Assembly (NCBI GenBank): GCA_002179805.1
Contig: NAVB01001197.1
Coordinates: 1 to 10,336 of the forward strand
Reading direction: 5' to 3'
DNA: 10,336 nt
From: Acanthamoeba lenticulata
Lineage: Eukaryota; Discosea; Longamoebia; Acanthamoebidae
The position numbers and the translations under genes are program-made. Shown here in pieces: positions 1 through 7,465 of the stretch. Position 1 is the stretch's first letter. Every line of letters starts with the position of its first letter. The notes under the pieces were generated by a model. That model was not told where the DNA came from. It did no database searches and saw nothing but the letters and a program-made list of their open reading frames with translations.

Positions 1-24
1 GGGTAGAAAAGGGGGGAGGGGCAC

Positions 25-936
25 CTTCTCCGCAACGGCCGACTGGTCCTTGCGGAAGCGCTGAAGAGTACCGAGGAGGACACCAAACACGCGGCGATTT
101 CTGGTGGCGTCGCCGCCTGCCTTTTTAACCCACTCCTTCTCGCGCTCCTCGCGCTCTTTCTGTCGACGTTCTCGTTCCCGCTGACGCTCCAATTCGTCGT
201 CCCGGTCGGCCCCTCCGTGGCTGCCCAAGCGAACCGGCCTCCTCTCCTCGTGCCCCGCGGCTCGCCGCTTTAAGCACGAGCGTGAGAACGAGGTCGACAC
301 CACTCATGCCGCCGCTAGGCGAACGATGGTCCGCCGTTGGCTAGGGCATAAGAGTGGCGCTGTAGTGATGCTTCGTGATGTCGGCGGTGCTGCGTGTCGG
401 CGGAGGGGGGGGGGCACTTGTACCTTGGCGGAGGAATCGTGATCACTGGTCGAGAGAGCTTCACGCGCGCGCTTGCGCCCGTGTCCTTCAGAGTGGTGGT
501 CCTGTTCGTCCTCCTCATGCCCTCTGGCAGGCGCCTGCGAGGCGAGCACAGCTGAGGAGAGCAGACGTCTCTTGGGCTGTATGTCAACGTGGGGAGTCTC
601 GTCGTCGTCAGCCGTGGCATCGCCATTACTGCTCTCTTGGGCTCGCCCTCGCTTGGCTCGTCCTTTGCCGTGCCTGACCCCACATAATGCGGTGAATTTG
701 GCCACCAAGAGACTGCCAGGACTTCCAATATGTATATAAAAAAGTGGTGGGTACCCCTGCAGGACGGCCTCACGCGACTCGATTTCTCGGATGCGTTTCT
801 CTACTTCTCTTCTCCTACGTTCCAACTGGAATATGTCTGCTCCATCCAGCGGCATCGTGTGATCAGCGCGCTCACTGATAACGCGCTCATTACCGTCGGA
901 AACAACACTAATGCGCAGGGACTGAGTTTCGTCCAT
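25..936 (-). CDS. Pinin/SDK/memA-domain protein (splicing-associated), N-terminal part, cut by the left edge
   Basis: Exons, minus strand: 936-755 (60 codons plus 2 nt), 673-424, 267-25; a further donor (AAG|GTGCCC) at 25/24 leads out of the window, so only about 225 N-terminal residues are visible. The key signature is in exon 3: RNRRVFGVLLGTLQRF near residues 200-215, which matches the RNRR-FG-L-GTLQ-F block opening the pinin/SDK/memA domain. Residues about 40-60 are a charged helix (LERRRREVEKRIREIESRE) like the N-terminal helix of pinin, and a basic-Leu-Ser stretch (PKRRLLSSAVLAS) resembles the conserved short motif before the domain. Just ahead of the domain is an R/E/K-rich segment. Known for the family: pinin is a nuclear protein associated with the exon junction/ASAP-PSAP complexes. 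The ATG at 936 is preferred because it opens the first exon, about 105 nt from one candidate end of the upstream gene. Intron 674-754 is 81 nt and stop-free, so it could also be retained. Family call good; the exact exon 3 acceptor is inferred. Confidence 0.82.
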
Positions 937-1041
937 GGACACACGCAGGAAAGATGGCCCTTGACGTGGTTGTTTATCCTTTTTGTTTTTTTTTTTGTCC
1001 GGGAAAAAACAAAGAAAAAGTACATTCCATTGTTGTTGGCC

Positions 1042-1987
1042 TCACGAAGGAAGACCCCCCTCTTCCTCCTGGTGGTGGTGGCGTCGCATCAGAGGCAATG
1101 GGGAGGAGGGAGTCGGCGAAGCGCCTGCCCTCGCTCCCGCTGCCGCAGTCGAATGATGATGATGATGGTCTCCTCGAGTGCGCGTACGCAGCGTGGGGAT
1201 GGCCTTGGCAAGACCTCCATAGAGCAGACCTGGCCAACAAAGACAACACAGACAGACGCTTGTTGGTGCACTGTGCGGGGCAACGGACGAGCCAGCAGCG
1301 GCAGCAGCAGCAGCAGCAGCACGGGCGGGAGGGGGAAAGAGGTCGCCGAGGAGGAGGAGGAGAAGGAGGAGGACTCTGAAAGGCTGCAGCTGGGAGGGAG
1401 AGAGAGAGAGAGAGGGGATGAGGAAGAGGAGGAGGAGGGAGTACCGAGCACAACGAAAGTGCCGCCCGTGATGGCGCACACGCGCGTAAGGAAGTGAGAG
1501 AAGGGGCGACCCGTCTCGCGGTAGTGAATGACAAACGGGGACAGGTCCCACTTGACGAACACGCCAGGGAGCGGGAAGGACGAAGCGCCCGGCGCCAGGT
1601 GCCTGTAGTTGGTTTGCACCGAGTATTGATAGCCCTCGGTTACCTTCCCGCTCCAGGCCTCGTAGATGGTCGGCACAAGCTGAATCAGGTGGTTTACTTG
1701 CACCGCGTCTGTGCGTGTGTACGTGTGTGTGTGAGGAGAGAAATGAAGATCACTACGGACGCGGACGAGCGGGGAGTGAAGAGGCGGGATAGAGCGGACG
1801 CACTGGGCTCGACCACGCGAACTGCACTTAGCGGGTCCGTTCTCCGCGGAAAGTCGGGCCCTGTGCAGCGGTAGATCATGTCCCCCCCCCCCAAACCCGA
1901 CATGTAAATAGTATTTTCCAATGTTTTCATCAGTTCGGCTCACGCACACCCGAACACCTCGGGGATGGGTAGATGGGGGGGGGGGCA

Positions 1988-2021
<34 letters not shown>

Positions 2022-3428
2022 AAACTTCCAACAAGTTGTACACGGAGGGGACAGTGGGGGAGAGGAAGAAGAGGAGAAGAGAGAGAGAGAGAGAACACGG
2101 AGAGGACGGGGTACCAAAGGAGAGATGGGCTACAACATGGGACACGTTGAAAGAAGCAACTTGTTCGAGCGTGACGTGGTGAACGTGGCGCTGATGCCCA
2201 TTGTGCGCCTGGCCAGGGGTGAGAGGGAAATGGGCGAGCATCAGAGAAGTGCGATGATCCCCTCACCCTCCCCCTCCCCACTTTCCCTTTTTTTTTGCCG
2301 TAAGAGTGGAGGGCATGAGTCAACCTGAGGAGTGTTACTTCCGGCAGCAATGTGAAGGTTGCCCTTGGCCTTCTGCACCTCAGCCCGCCCATACACGCGA
2401 CACGACTGGCGGGCCAGCTCCTCTGCGCGAAAGTGGAAATAGCAATAAGAATAATGATAATAATATTTATAATAATAATGATAATAAAGAAGTAAAAACG
2501 AGGGTTCGCGGTTCATGCTCACGCCGCTGCTCTCCCTTCCCCCACCCGAAGAGAAGAAAAAGCCCCCCCCCTTTCTTTTTGTGTTTTAACAAAGGTCACG
2601 TACCCTGCCCAAGGAAGCTCCAGGAGGTGGACGTCAGCTCAAGGTAGCGCCGCGGGTCGACCTCCTGCTTTTCGATCTCCCGCCTACCTCGCTGCGGTTC
2701 ACCAAACGAATCGACGATGTCGACCTCCACGTCTGGAATCAACACAGCACATCACGACACAAACGTAACGCAACGCAAGAAAAATAGATAGATAGATGGA
2801 AAACAGATGTATTAAAAGGAGGAGGAGGAGGAGGAGGGGTAAGTGGAGGCAGGAGGGAGAGGGCACCTCGGCATGCAAGACGGAGGAAGACAACATCGAG
2901 GTTTATCCACATGGTGCGTTCTCGTGTGGTGTCCACAAAGATCGTGTCTACCCAAGCGAGAGTGAGAGAGAGAGAGAGAGAGAAAGAGGAAAAGATGCAA
3001 AACAGGCCAGCACACAACGTCATCATCATCATCATCACCCAACCAGAAACCAGAGACGGCAATCGCACCCTCGGTGACGAGTTGTGTGTAGGTGGTCAAC
3101 TCAGAAAGAAAGAGAAAGAGCATGACCAGACCGCCCACGATGGTCACTGCAGACATAGGGTTCGCATTATTGCAGGTTTGTCAGTCCGTGCCTTTTGTGT
3201 TGCCAAGTTTCAACATGCCACGGCAGCTTTTTATCATTGGTACCAATAGCGCCGGTTGAGGCTCTTTCACGCACATCTTCGATGGACTGGCAAGAGAAAT
3301 GAGTCGAGGTTAATCGAGTGGACCACCAAAAGACAACCTGCCCAACGAAATGCTTCTATTACCTTGGGAAATACGTCGAACGTGCTCAAGCGCTGAGCAA
3401 AAGAGCGAGGCACTCCGCGTGGTTGCAT
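1042..3428 (-). CDS. ERGIC-1/Erv41-type ER-Golgi cargo receptor
   Basis: Exons, minus strand: 3428-3363, 3286-3244, 3146-3069, 2947-2867, 2732-2604, 2422-2325, 2208-2115, 1860-1804, 1708-1445, then 1229 onward. Exon 1 opens with ATG at 3428 and ends FDVFPK, like the FD-Y-K block of ERGIC proteins. Transmembrane segment 1 is at about residues 37-53 (VTIVGGLVMLFLFLSEL), followed by VDTTR and INLDV. The luminal part has SCRVYG, GNLHIA, HLSFGPDFP and DPL; exon 9 has LVPTIYE, GYQYSV, LPGVFVKWDLSPF and FSHFLTRVCAITGG. Transmembrane segment 2 is at about 285-310. These are hallmark blocks of the Erv41/Erv46/ERGIC-1 family, which cycles between ER and Golgi in COPII/COPI vesicles. The Erv46 cysteine-rich loop is absent, so ERGIC-1 or Erv41 fits better. 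The C-terminus is unsettled: reading on from 1229 gives a His-rich tail with its stop at 1042-1044 (about 365 aa), while a donor C|GTACGC after 1188 would splice to a short tail (about 323 aa if it joins at GGGGGTCTTCC) or to another ending at 974. Confidence 0.88.
1300..1321. repeat. GCA trinucleotide run in an intron of the ERGIC-1-like gene
   Basis: About seven GCA units within intron 1230-1444. It lies outside the inferred exons, so the polyglutamine or polyalanine it would encode is not expected in a protein. Confidence 0.85.
1882..1985. repeat. C11/G11 inverted runs inside intron 7 of the ERGIC-1-like gene
   Basis: C11 at 1882-1892 and G11 at 1975-1985 are exactly complementary with 82 nt between them, both inside intron 1861-2114. 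On the transcribed sense (minus) the C-run comes first and the G-run lies about 20 nt before the acceptor. Confidence 0.85.
1988..2019. repeat. Tetranucleotide microsatellite (AAGC)8
   Basis: Eight perfect AAGC units inside intron 7 of the ERGIC-1-like gene, directly beside the G11 tract. Translated on the plus strand it gives a spurious SKQASKQ repeat. Confidence 0.95.
2440..2494. repeat. AT-rich imperfect TAA/TGA repeat in an intron
   Basis: Imperfect AATAAT/GATAAT units form the most AT-rich patch of the window, within intron 2423-2603 of the ERGIC-1-like gene. Its composition contrasts sharply with the surrounding GC-rich DNA. Confidence 0.8.
2818..2837. repeat. GGA trinucleotide run in an intron
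   Basis: About six GGA units in intron 2733-2866 of the ERGIC-1-like gene; on the sense strand this is a CTC/TCC pyrimidine tract. Confidence 0.85.
2964..2983. repeat. (GA)10 microsatellite in an intron of the ERGIC-1-like gene
   Basis: A pure GA run next to the acceptor of exon 4; on the sense strand it is a TC tract and so acts as the polypyrimidine tract. Similar GA runs lie at about 1398-1414 and 2078-2094 in introns of the same gene. Confidence 0.9.
3021..3037. repeat. CAT trinucleotide run in an intron
   Basis: About five to six CAT units in intron 2948-3068 of the ERGIC-1-like gene. A related ATG run at about 1154-1166 lies near the uncertain 3' end of the same gene. Confidence 0.85.
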
Positions 3429-3542
3429 TTTAATGACCCCTCCCGCTTTTTAGCCTTCTCTTTCTTTCTTGTGCGGCGGGAGAAACTGGGCGTTTTTTTT
3501 TTTCTTTCTGCATTTTGCATTTTTGTTCCTTGCGCGTGAGTG
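3429..3542. promoter_or_regulatory. Shared divergent promoter region between the ERGIC-1-like and BuGZ genes
   Basis: Only 114 nt separate the two start codons (3428 on minus, 3543 on plus), so both promoters and both 5' leaders must fit here or overlap the genes. It holds a T-run with short TTTC repeats on the plus strand (about 3462-3505) and TTGCGCGTGAG at 3530-3540, only a few bases before the BuGZ ATG. No convincing TATA box is seen. Bidirectional use is inferred from spacing alone. Confidence 0.5.
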
Positions 3543-5410
3543 ATGGGTCGCAAGAAGAAGAGGGTTGATAAACCCGTATGCTGGTACTGCGACCGCTCCT
3601 TTGAAGATGAGAAGATTCTCATTCAACACCAGAAAGCTAAACACTACAAATGCGCCTGGTGCCACAAAAAGTACATAACTTGGCGTAATTCATGGGCACT
3701 AGTGCTCTGGGCTAAAATCACATTCTTAACACTCTAGACTCTCCACTGCGGGTGGTCTCGTCATTCACTGTGCTCAGGTCCACAAGGAGACCATAACCAA
3801 GTACCGAGCTGTTACCCCCCCCCCTCTTCTTCTCTTTCGTGCGCCACAGGCAATCCGGCCTCATATTCTTTCTTCTTGCCATTAATCACGGCAGAGTACC
3901 CAACGCAAAGCCAGGCCGTGAAACAACCGAGTACGAAATCTATGGCATGGATGGTGTACCGGCGGGGAGCGGCGACGGTGACGGCGAGCCGGACTCCAAA
4001 AAGGCTCGCACTGATGATCCCTCCGGAATGTCGCATCTCCTCCCTCCTCCTGGCACTCTGCCCCTCCCTGCCCGACCCTCGTACGCACCCCAGCGTGGCG
4101 CGCCCCTACCTCTGCATTTCGCTTGCTGCTGCAGCATCAGCTCCGGAGCGTGGTTAAAGTCAGGCTCATTGTGCGTGTACAGTGGAGGGCCGCCACCGAC
4201 CATGATGAGCCAGCCCGGTCCAGGCATGATGGGACCCATGATGAATGCCCCGCCTCCACAACAGCGCATGTTGGGGCCGTCTGGGCCCTATGGAGGCCCC
4301 GACATGGGCACCTTTATGAACGGAGGTGTGATCACGACGCCCCTTTTTCTTCCCTTCCCTTTGCTGCTGCTGCTGCTGCTGCTGCCTTTCTGCTTCCCCA
4401 CACACTGATGGCTCTTCTTTGTCCTCGTGGGTGTGTCCAGGCATGATGCCCCGACCCGGTCCGGGCCCACATGGCATGCCGCCCTTTGCAGGAGCAGGAA
4501 ACCCTGGGGTTCCACCAATGCCCCACCACCACCACCACCACCCAGGTGGAATGCCAATGATGCACCCAGGTGGCCCCATGATGATGATGGGCCACGCGCC
4601 ACCATTTGGCCAGCCTGGGCCCTACCCACCCTTTCCTCCGGCGGGCGTCCCGCACTTCGGACCTCCTCCTCCTCCTCCTGGCATGGCTCCTCCTCTACCG
4701 CACTATGGCGGTCCGCATCCCCTTCCTGGTGCTTCGCCCCTCCCCCCCCCAAAATCGCTTTCCCTTCCCTCCCCTTCCTCCCTAAGGTTCTTCCAGGCCA
4801 AGAGACCAAGATCTGCGCTAGCGATCCAGTCAGCGCCAACACCAGCCGCTCACTTTCGGAACAACTGGATTGTTGGGGGGGGGGACTGGCTCCATTGGCA
4901 GGAGGTGGAGGCATGAGCATGATGGGCGGTGGTGCGTTGCCGGGTGCTTCCGCCACAGGAACAGGGGCTACCTTCCCCGCCTACCACCCTTCCGACCCCA
5001 CGAGTGCCGGAGGAGCCGACGCCGACGCAACAACTCCGAAGATTCATTTTATTTACGCCGACGAGGATGTGTCCATGGTACGCCTGACACTTCTCTCTCT
5101 CTCTCTCTCTCCCTGCCTCCTTTGGGGAGTGCTGGCGAGGATGATGATGATGCTCATGATGACGACCTCCCTCTCACGACCTTTCTTTCATATAAATCAC
5201 ACACACACACACACGAATCGACATGCACGCGGTGATGGTGGTGGGGGGTTTGGTTTGGTGGGGGGGGGGACGCACTCAATGCAGGAGGAAAAGCGAGCCG
5301 AAGCGTCACGATATCGGTATGACGAGTCGGCCATTCGCGAGCAAGTCTCCGCTCTCGACAAGTCTATCGAGTCACGTATCGCCTCGCTAGCCGCTGCTCG
5401 GGGGATTTAG
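3543..5410 (+). CDS. BuGZ/ZNF207/SUF4-family two-zinc-finger protein
   Basis: Exons: 3543-3670, 3738-3800, 3895-4080, 4183-4325, 4441-4728, 4902-5077, 5285-5410; 1110 nt, 369 aa. The N-terminus [16 protein letters not shown] and [14 protein letters not shown] is the near-invariant start of this family. Finger 1 is C13-X2-C16-X12-H29-X4-H34 and finger 2 is C37-X2-C40-X12-H53-X4-H58, the second interrupted by a phase-2 intron. VPNAKPGR and EIYGMDGVP follow (residues 65-86), then a Pro/Gly/Met-rich low-complexity middle with a six-His run. Near residues 314-340, DEDVSM followed by two glutamates (E329, E330) and a K/R-rich helix resembles the Bub3-binding GLEBS motif. The last about 30 residues resemble the C-terminus of plant SUF4 as I remember it. 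Known for the family: animal BuGZ binds Bub3 and microtubules and undergoes phase separation; plant SUF4 is a chromatin-associated regulator. Which role applies here is not shown. Introns 3 and 6 are stop-free multiples of three. Confidence 0.9.
4362..4384. repeat. TGC/CTG trinucleotide run in BuGZ intron 4
   Basis: About seven TGC units inside intron 4326-4440, following a TC-rich stretch. Because the flanking exon joins (GGA G|GTGTGA to CCAG|GCATG) keep the frame, the run is removed from the mRNA. Confidence 0.9.
4742..4884. repeat. C9/G10 inverted runs inside intron 5 of BuGZ
   Basis: A C9 tract (4742-4750, preceded by CCCCT) and a G10 tract (4875-4884) sit in intron 4729-4901, with the C-run first and the G-run 17 nt from the acceptor. 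This is the same arrangement as in the ERGIC-1-like gene. Confidence 0.85.
5092..5111. repeat. (TC)10 microsatellite in BuGZ intron 6
   Basis: A pure TC run just after the donor at 5078. The same 207-nt intron also holds a CA run (about 5198-5214) and a G-run (about 5261-5269), and has no stop in the exon frame. Confidence 0.9.
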
Positions 5411-5906
5411 AACGCGACAGCAACAGCGGCTGTCCGGGAATGAATGCCCGTACCCCATCAGGTGGGTATGAATCCGCTGCTATCTTGGAGTTTTTGTTGG
5501 TCTGCCTTTGTCCTCGTTTTTTTTTCCCTTCCTTTTTTTCGTGCCGCTCTCTGGCTGTGTAGTCTCCCTCCCCGTTCCTCTCGGGGTCCGACAACTCCCT
5601 CAGCCTTACACCAGCATCTGTCGCGCGACTTTTGCTTCCCGCATCGTGCCTCTGCCCCCCCCCCAATTCGTGCGCGCCAGGTAAGCCAACCCGGTGTGTT
5701 TCTCCGCGCGAAGAGCGATTTAAATACAGAACATCACTTTTTTATTTTGTTCGAAAAATTTGCGCGAAATGGAGGGAGATTTCGGAAGAACACGCGTGCG
5801 ATGCCCGCGCCGAACCGACCCCTAGTCGACAAGGAGTCTCGTCTGCTGTCTGATGAGGTCGGGACGTATCGCAGCATGACCTTAGTCTCCCTTCACCGCA
5901 CCGGGC
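5411..5906. other. Intergenic/upstream region of the adenosine-specific kinase gene
   Basis: This 496-nt gap between the BuGZ stop and the kinase ATG is pyrimidine-rich in its first half, with T-runs near 5518-5540 and a C-run at about 5655-5664. It contains a textbook donor, CAG|GTAAGC at 5680/5681, an AT-rich ATTTAAATA at about 5718-5726, TTTGCGCGAAA at 5759-5769, and an acceptor-like CTTAG at 5881-5885. The donor and acceptor may define a leader intron (205 nt), either in the 5' UTR or in an N-terminal coding extension (open frame 5444-5680). No independent gene is recognised here. Confidence 0.55.
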
Positions 5907-6722
5907 ATGGCAAGCTCCCCCTCCCTGACGCTCGAGCTGGTACAGATACAAAAGCCGGATGACATGAACTTCATCTTAGGTACCTCACACTTCATCAAAA
6001 CGGTGGAGGACGTCTTTGAGGCTCTGGTCACCTCTTCTCCATTCATCAAGTTCGGTCTGGCGGTACTCTCTCTGTCCGACTGTTTCCATCCCTCCAGCAA
6101 CCACAGTTTTTTCACTTCGCCCGAGTGCCGCGGTTCCAGTTTTGTGAGGCCTCTGGTGACCGACTCGTGCGGTGGGACGGTAACGACGACGAGCTGGTGC
6201 AACTCGCCAAAACTAACGGTACGGCGTCGGTGTGTGGGCGTGAGCACCTGAAATAGAAATTGCCAATTCACGTGACACCCAGCCCTGGCGATCGGAGCGG
6301 GCCACAGCTTCATTATCTTCTTGCGGGACGCGGTGTGCTGCCCCTTCCCGTTCCGTTCTCAGGAAGAAAGCAATGTGTTATGCTGACGTCGAACGTTGCA
6401 TGCTTGTCGCTGTGGTTGTGCATGTTGTTGTAGTATCCAATCAATGTGCTGAAGCGCATTCAGGCAGTTCAAGAGGTCGTCACCATTCACTGCGCAACAG
6501 CCAACCCAGCGCAGATCGTGCTGGCGAGCACCAGCCTGGGCAAGGGAATCCTGGGCGTACAGCTCTCTCCCGCTTCTGCTCTTCACCCCCAAACAGGTCT
6601 GCTGACACGCCCATCCCGTCACTGTTCAGGTGGTCGACGGTCATTCCCCCTTGGGAATCGAGGACGAAATTAAGCAACAAGAGAGGAGAGCATTTCTGCG
6701 CATGATCGGCCATAAGAAGTAA
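5907..6722 (+). CDS. Adenosine-specific kinase family protein (DUF355, PF04008), spliced
   Basis: Exons: 5907-6062, 6140-6218, 6283-6332, 6434-6556, 6630-6722; 501 nt, 166 aa, the usual full length of the archaeal proteins. Every conserved block I remember is present in order: [17 protein letters not shown] (about 9-25), [18 protein letters not shown] (28-45), [16 protein letters not shown] (48-63), [30 protein letters not shown] (about 83-102), [18 protein letters not shown] (about 109-126), [14 protein letters not shown] (about 132-145), and a basic tail ending FLRMIGHKK. Known: structures of archaeal members gave the family its name, an adenosine-specific kinase; its physiological role is poorly defined. 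Splice sites are GT-AG, three of the four donors begin GTAC, and the phases are 0, 1, 0, 0. An in-frame TAG just before the ATG supports this start unless the upstream intron is used. I know this family mainly from archaea and bacteria, so lateral origin is likely, but the four introns argue against contamination. Confidence 0.92.
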
Positions 6723-6903
6723 AGGCCTCCCCCAACTTGCTTTTTCTCTTGTTGTTGAGTATTTCGCGCTCTTTCTTGTGTTGTCCCGGGGAAATCTCCA
6801 CACCCTTCCGCCTGCTTGTGGGCGAGACAGAGAGAGACAGGACAATCGGGTTGCGTGCACAAGAGGCCAAGAGCCCAGAGGGTAGTATAGTACAACAACG
6901 AGC
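6723..6903. other. Short spacer between kinase gene and Pro-rich ORF
   Basis: The 181 nt hold a T/CTT-rich stretch just after the kinase stop (about 6739-6776) and a GA-rich stretch (about 6823-6842). No AATAAA signal and no RNA gene is recognised. It probably contains the 3' UTR of the kinase and any promoter of the next ORF. Confidence 0.4.
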
Positions 6904-7251
6904 ATGGCTGATCCTTTGAGCCGCCCTACGCGCCAGCCAAGTGAGGGAGAAAAGGACAAAGGCCCGCCACCATTCCCCAGACCAACAGGACCGGGATACT
7001 CGCCTCAAGGCGAAGGAATTGAGCCTCCTCCGTTCTTTGGAGAGCCTGAACCCGACCATGAGGCAGTGCCCCGACCCGCACCGCCGCCCCTCGGCCCCGA
7101 GTCGCCGTTTGGGCCCGCCCCGCCCCGCGGCGGTCTCGATCCTCTCCATCCACACCCTGCACGCGACGTTCAACCCCGACACTTGTCAGCAGCCCTAGGC
7201 CCTCCTCGCGGGTCGTTCGGCGGCGGTGGTGGTGGCGGTCCCCCCTTGTGA
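6904..7251 (+). CDS. Hypothetical Pro/Gly-rich protein, 115 aa
   Basis: An intact single-exon frame from ATG (context GAGCATGGCT) to TGA. The protein starts MADPLSRPTRQPSEGEKDKG, is rich in proline throughout (PPPF, PPPLGPESPFGP), has GGLDPLHPHP near residue 76 and ends in a glycine run followed by PPL. It has no transmembrane segment and looks disordered. Compared with neighbouring genes the lack of introns is odd, and low-complexity GC-rich DNA can stay open by chance. The DPL/FGP/glycine pattern vaguely recalls the C-terminal tail of proteasome inhibitor PI31, but the PI31 N-terminal domain is not seen upstream, so I do not assign it. An overlapping frame from 6941 to 7198 is also open. 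Function unknown. Confidence 0.4.
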   Translation: MADPLSRPTRQPSEGEKDKGPPPFPRPTGPGYSPQGEGIEPPPFFGEPEPDHEAVPRPAPPPLGPESPFGPAPPRGGLDPLHPHPARDVQPRHLSAALGPPRGSFGGGGGGGPPL

Positions 7252-7465
7252 AAGAGGCGTGACCGTTTGCTCCCGCTTGCTTTGGCGGGGAGGGGGTTTA
7301 CTCTTGCATGAATGGGTAGACCTTGTTGTTTTTTTTTTTTCCACACATAAAGCTCACTCTCGCCTCCTCCCTCTCCCGCACACTCCTCACGCACGAGAGT
7401 GGTAAAGAGTCCAATCAATTGATTGGATTGGGGGGGGGAGGGGAGGGGGAAGGGGTAAATAGAGC
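7252..7465. other. Convergent intergenic region (3' ends of the Pro-rich ORF and clathrin light chain)
   Basis: These 214 nt lie between two stop codons facing each other. They include a T-run (7328-7340), an 18-nt perfect palindrome at 7410-7427 and a G-run with GGGGA repeats (7430-7455). Both 3' UTRs should end here, but no canonical AATAAA is seen on either strand. Confidence 0.5.
7410..7427. repeat. 18-nt perfect palindrome TCCAATCAATTGATTGGA
   Basis: The sequence equals its own reverse complement over all 18 bases. It carries a CCAAT on each strand and is followed by a second ATTGG. It lies about 160 nt past the stop of the Pro-rich ORF and about 40 nt past the clathrin light chain stop. 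It could be a terminator/processing hairpin with no loop or a dimeric protein site; the function is unknown. Confidence 0.85.

Noticed and set aside
713..754. Alternative 42-nt version of pinin intron 1 using the acceptor at 713/714
   Set aside because: It is shorter than every other intron inferred in the window (minimum 64 nt); the acceptor at 674/675 gives 81 nt in the same frame.
730..1497. Long plus-strand open frame (255 codons) with poly-E and poly-S
   Set aside because: It runs antisense to pinin exon 1 and the 3' part of the ERGIC-1-like gene; the composition comes from GAG and GCA repeats in introns.
1828..1860. Shorter exon 8 of the ERGIC-1-like gene ending at A|GTGCAG
   Set aside because: The later donor A|GTGCGT at 1804/1803 keeps the same phase and restores the family spacing between DPL and LVPT.
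1988..2019. Possible CRISPR-like or direct-repeat array
   Set aside because: Units are 4 nt with no spacers; it is a simple microsatellite.
1921..2328. Plus-strand frame with SKQASKQASK repeat
   Set aside because: The repeat is the translation of the intronic (AAGC)8 microsatellite; the minus strand carries well-supported exons here.
4501..4560. Six-histidine run suggesting a vector tag
   Set aside because: It lies within the natural Pro/Met/His-rich middle of BuGZ, with coding sequence in frame on both sides.
4288..4956. Minus-strand open frame of 222 codons opposite BuGZ
   Set aside because: It is the shadow of the Pro/Gly/Met-rich BuGZ exons and intron repeats; no family motif is seen.
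6670..7182. Minus-strand 170-codon frame across the kinase 3' end
   Set aside because: It is antisense to the kinase last exon and the Pro-rich frame, with no recognisable domain.
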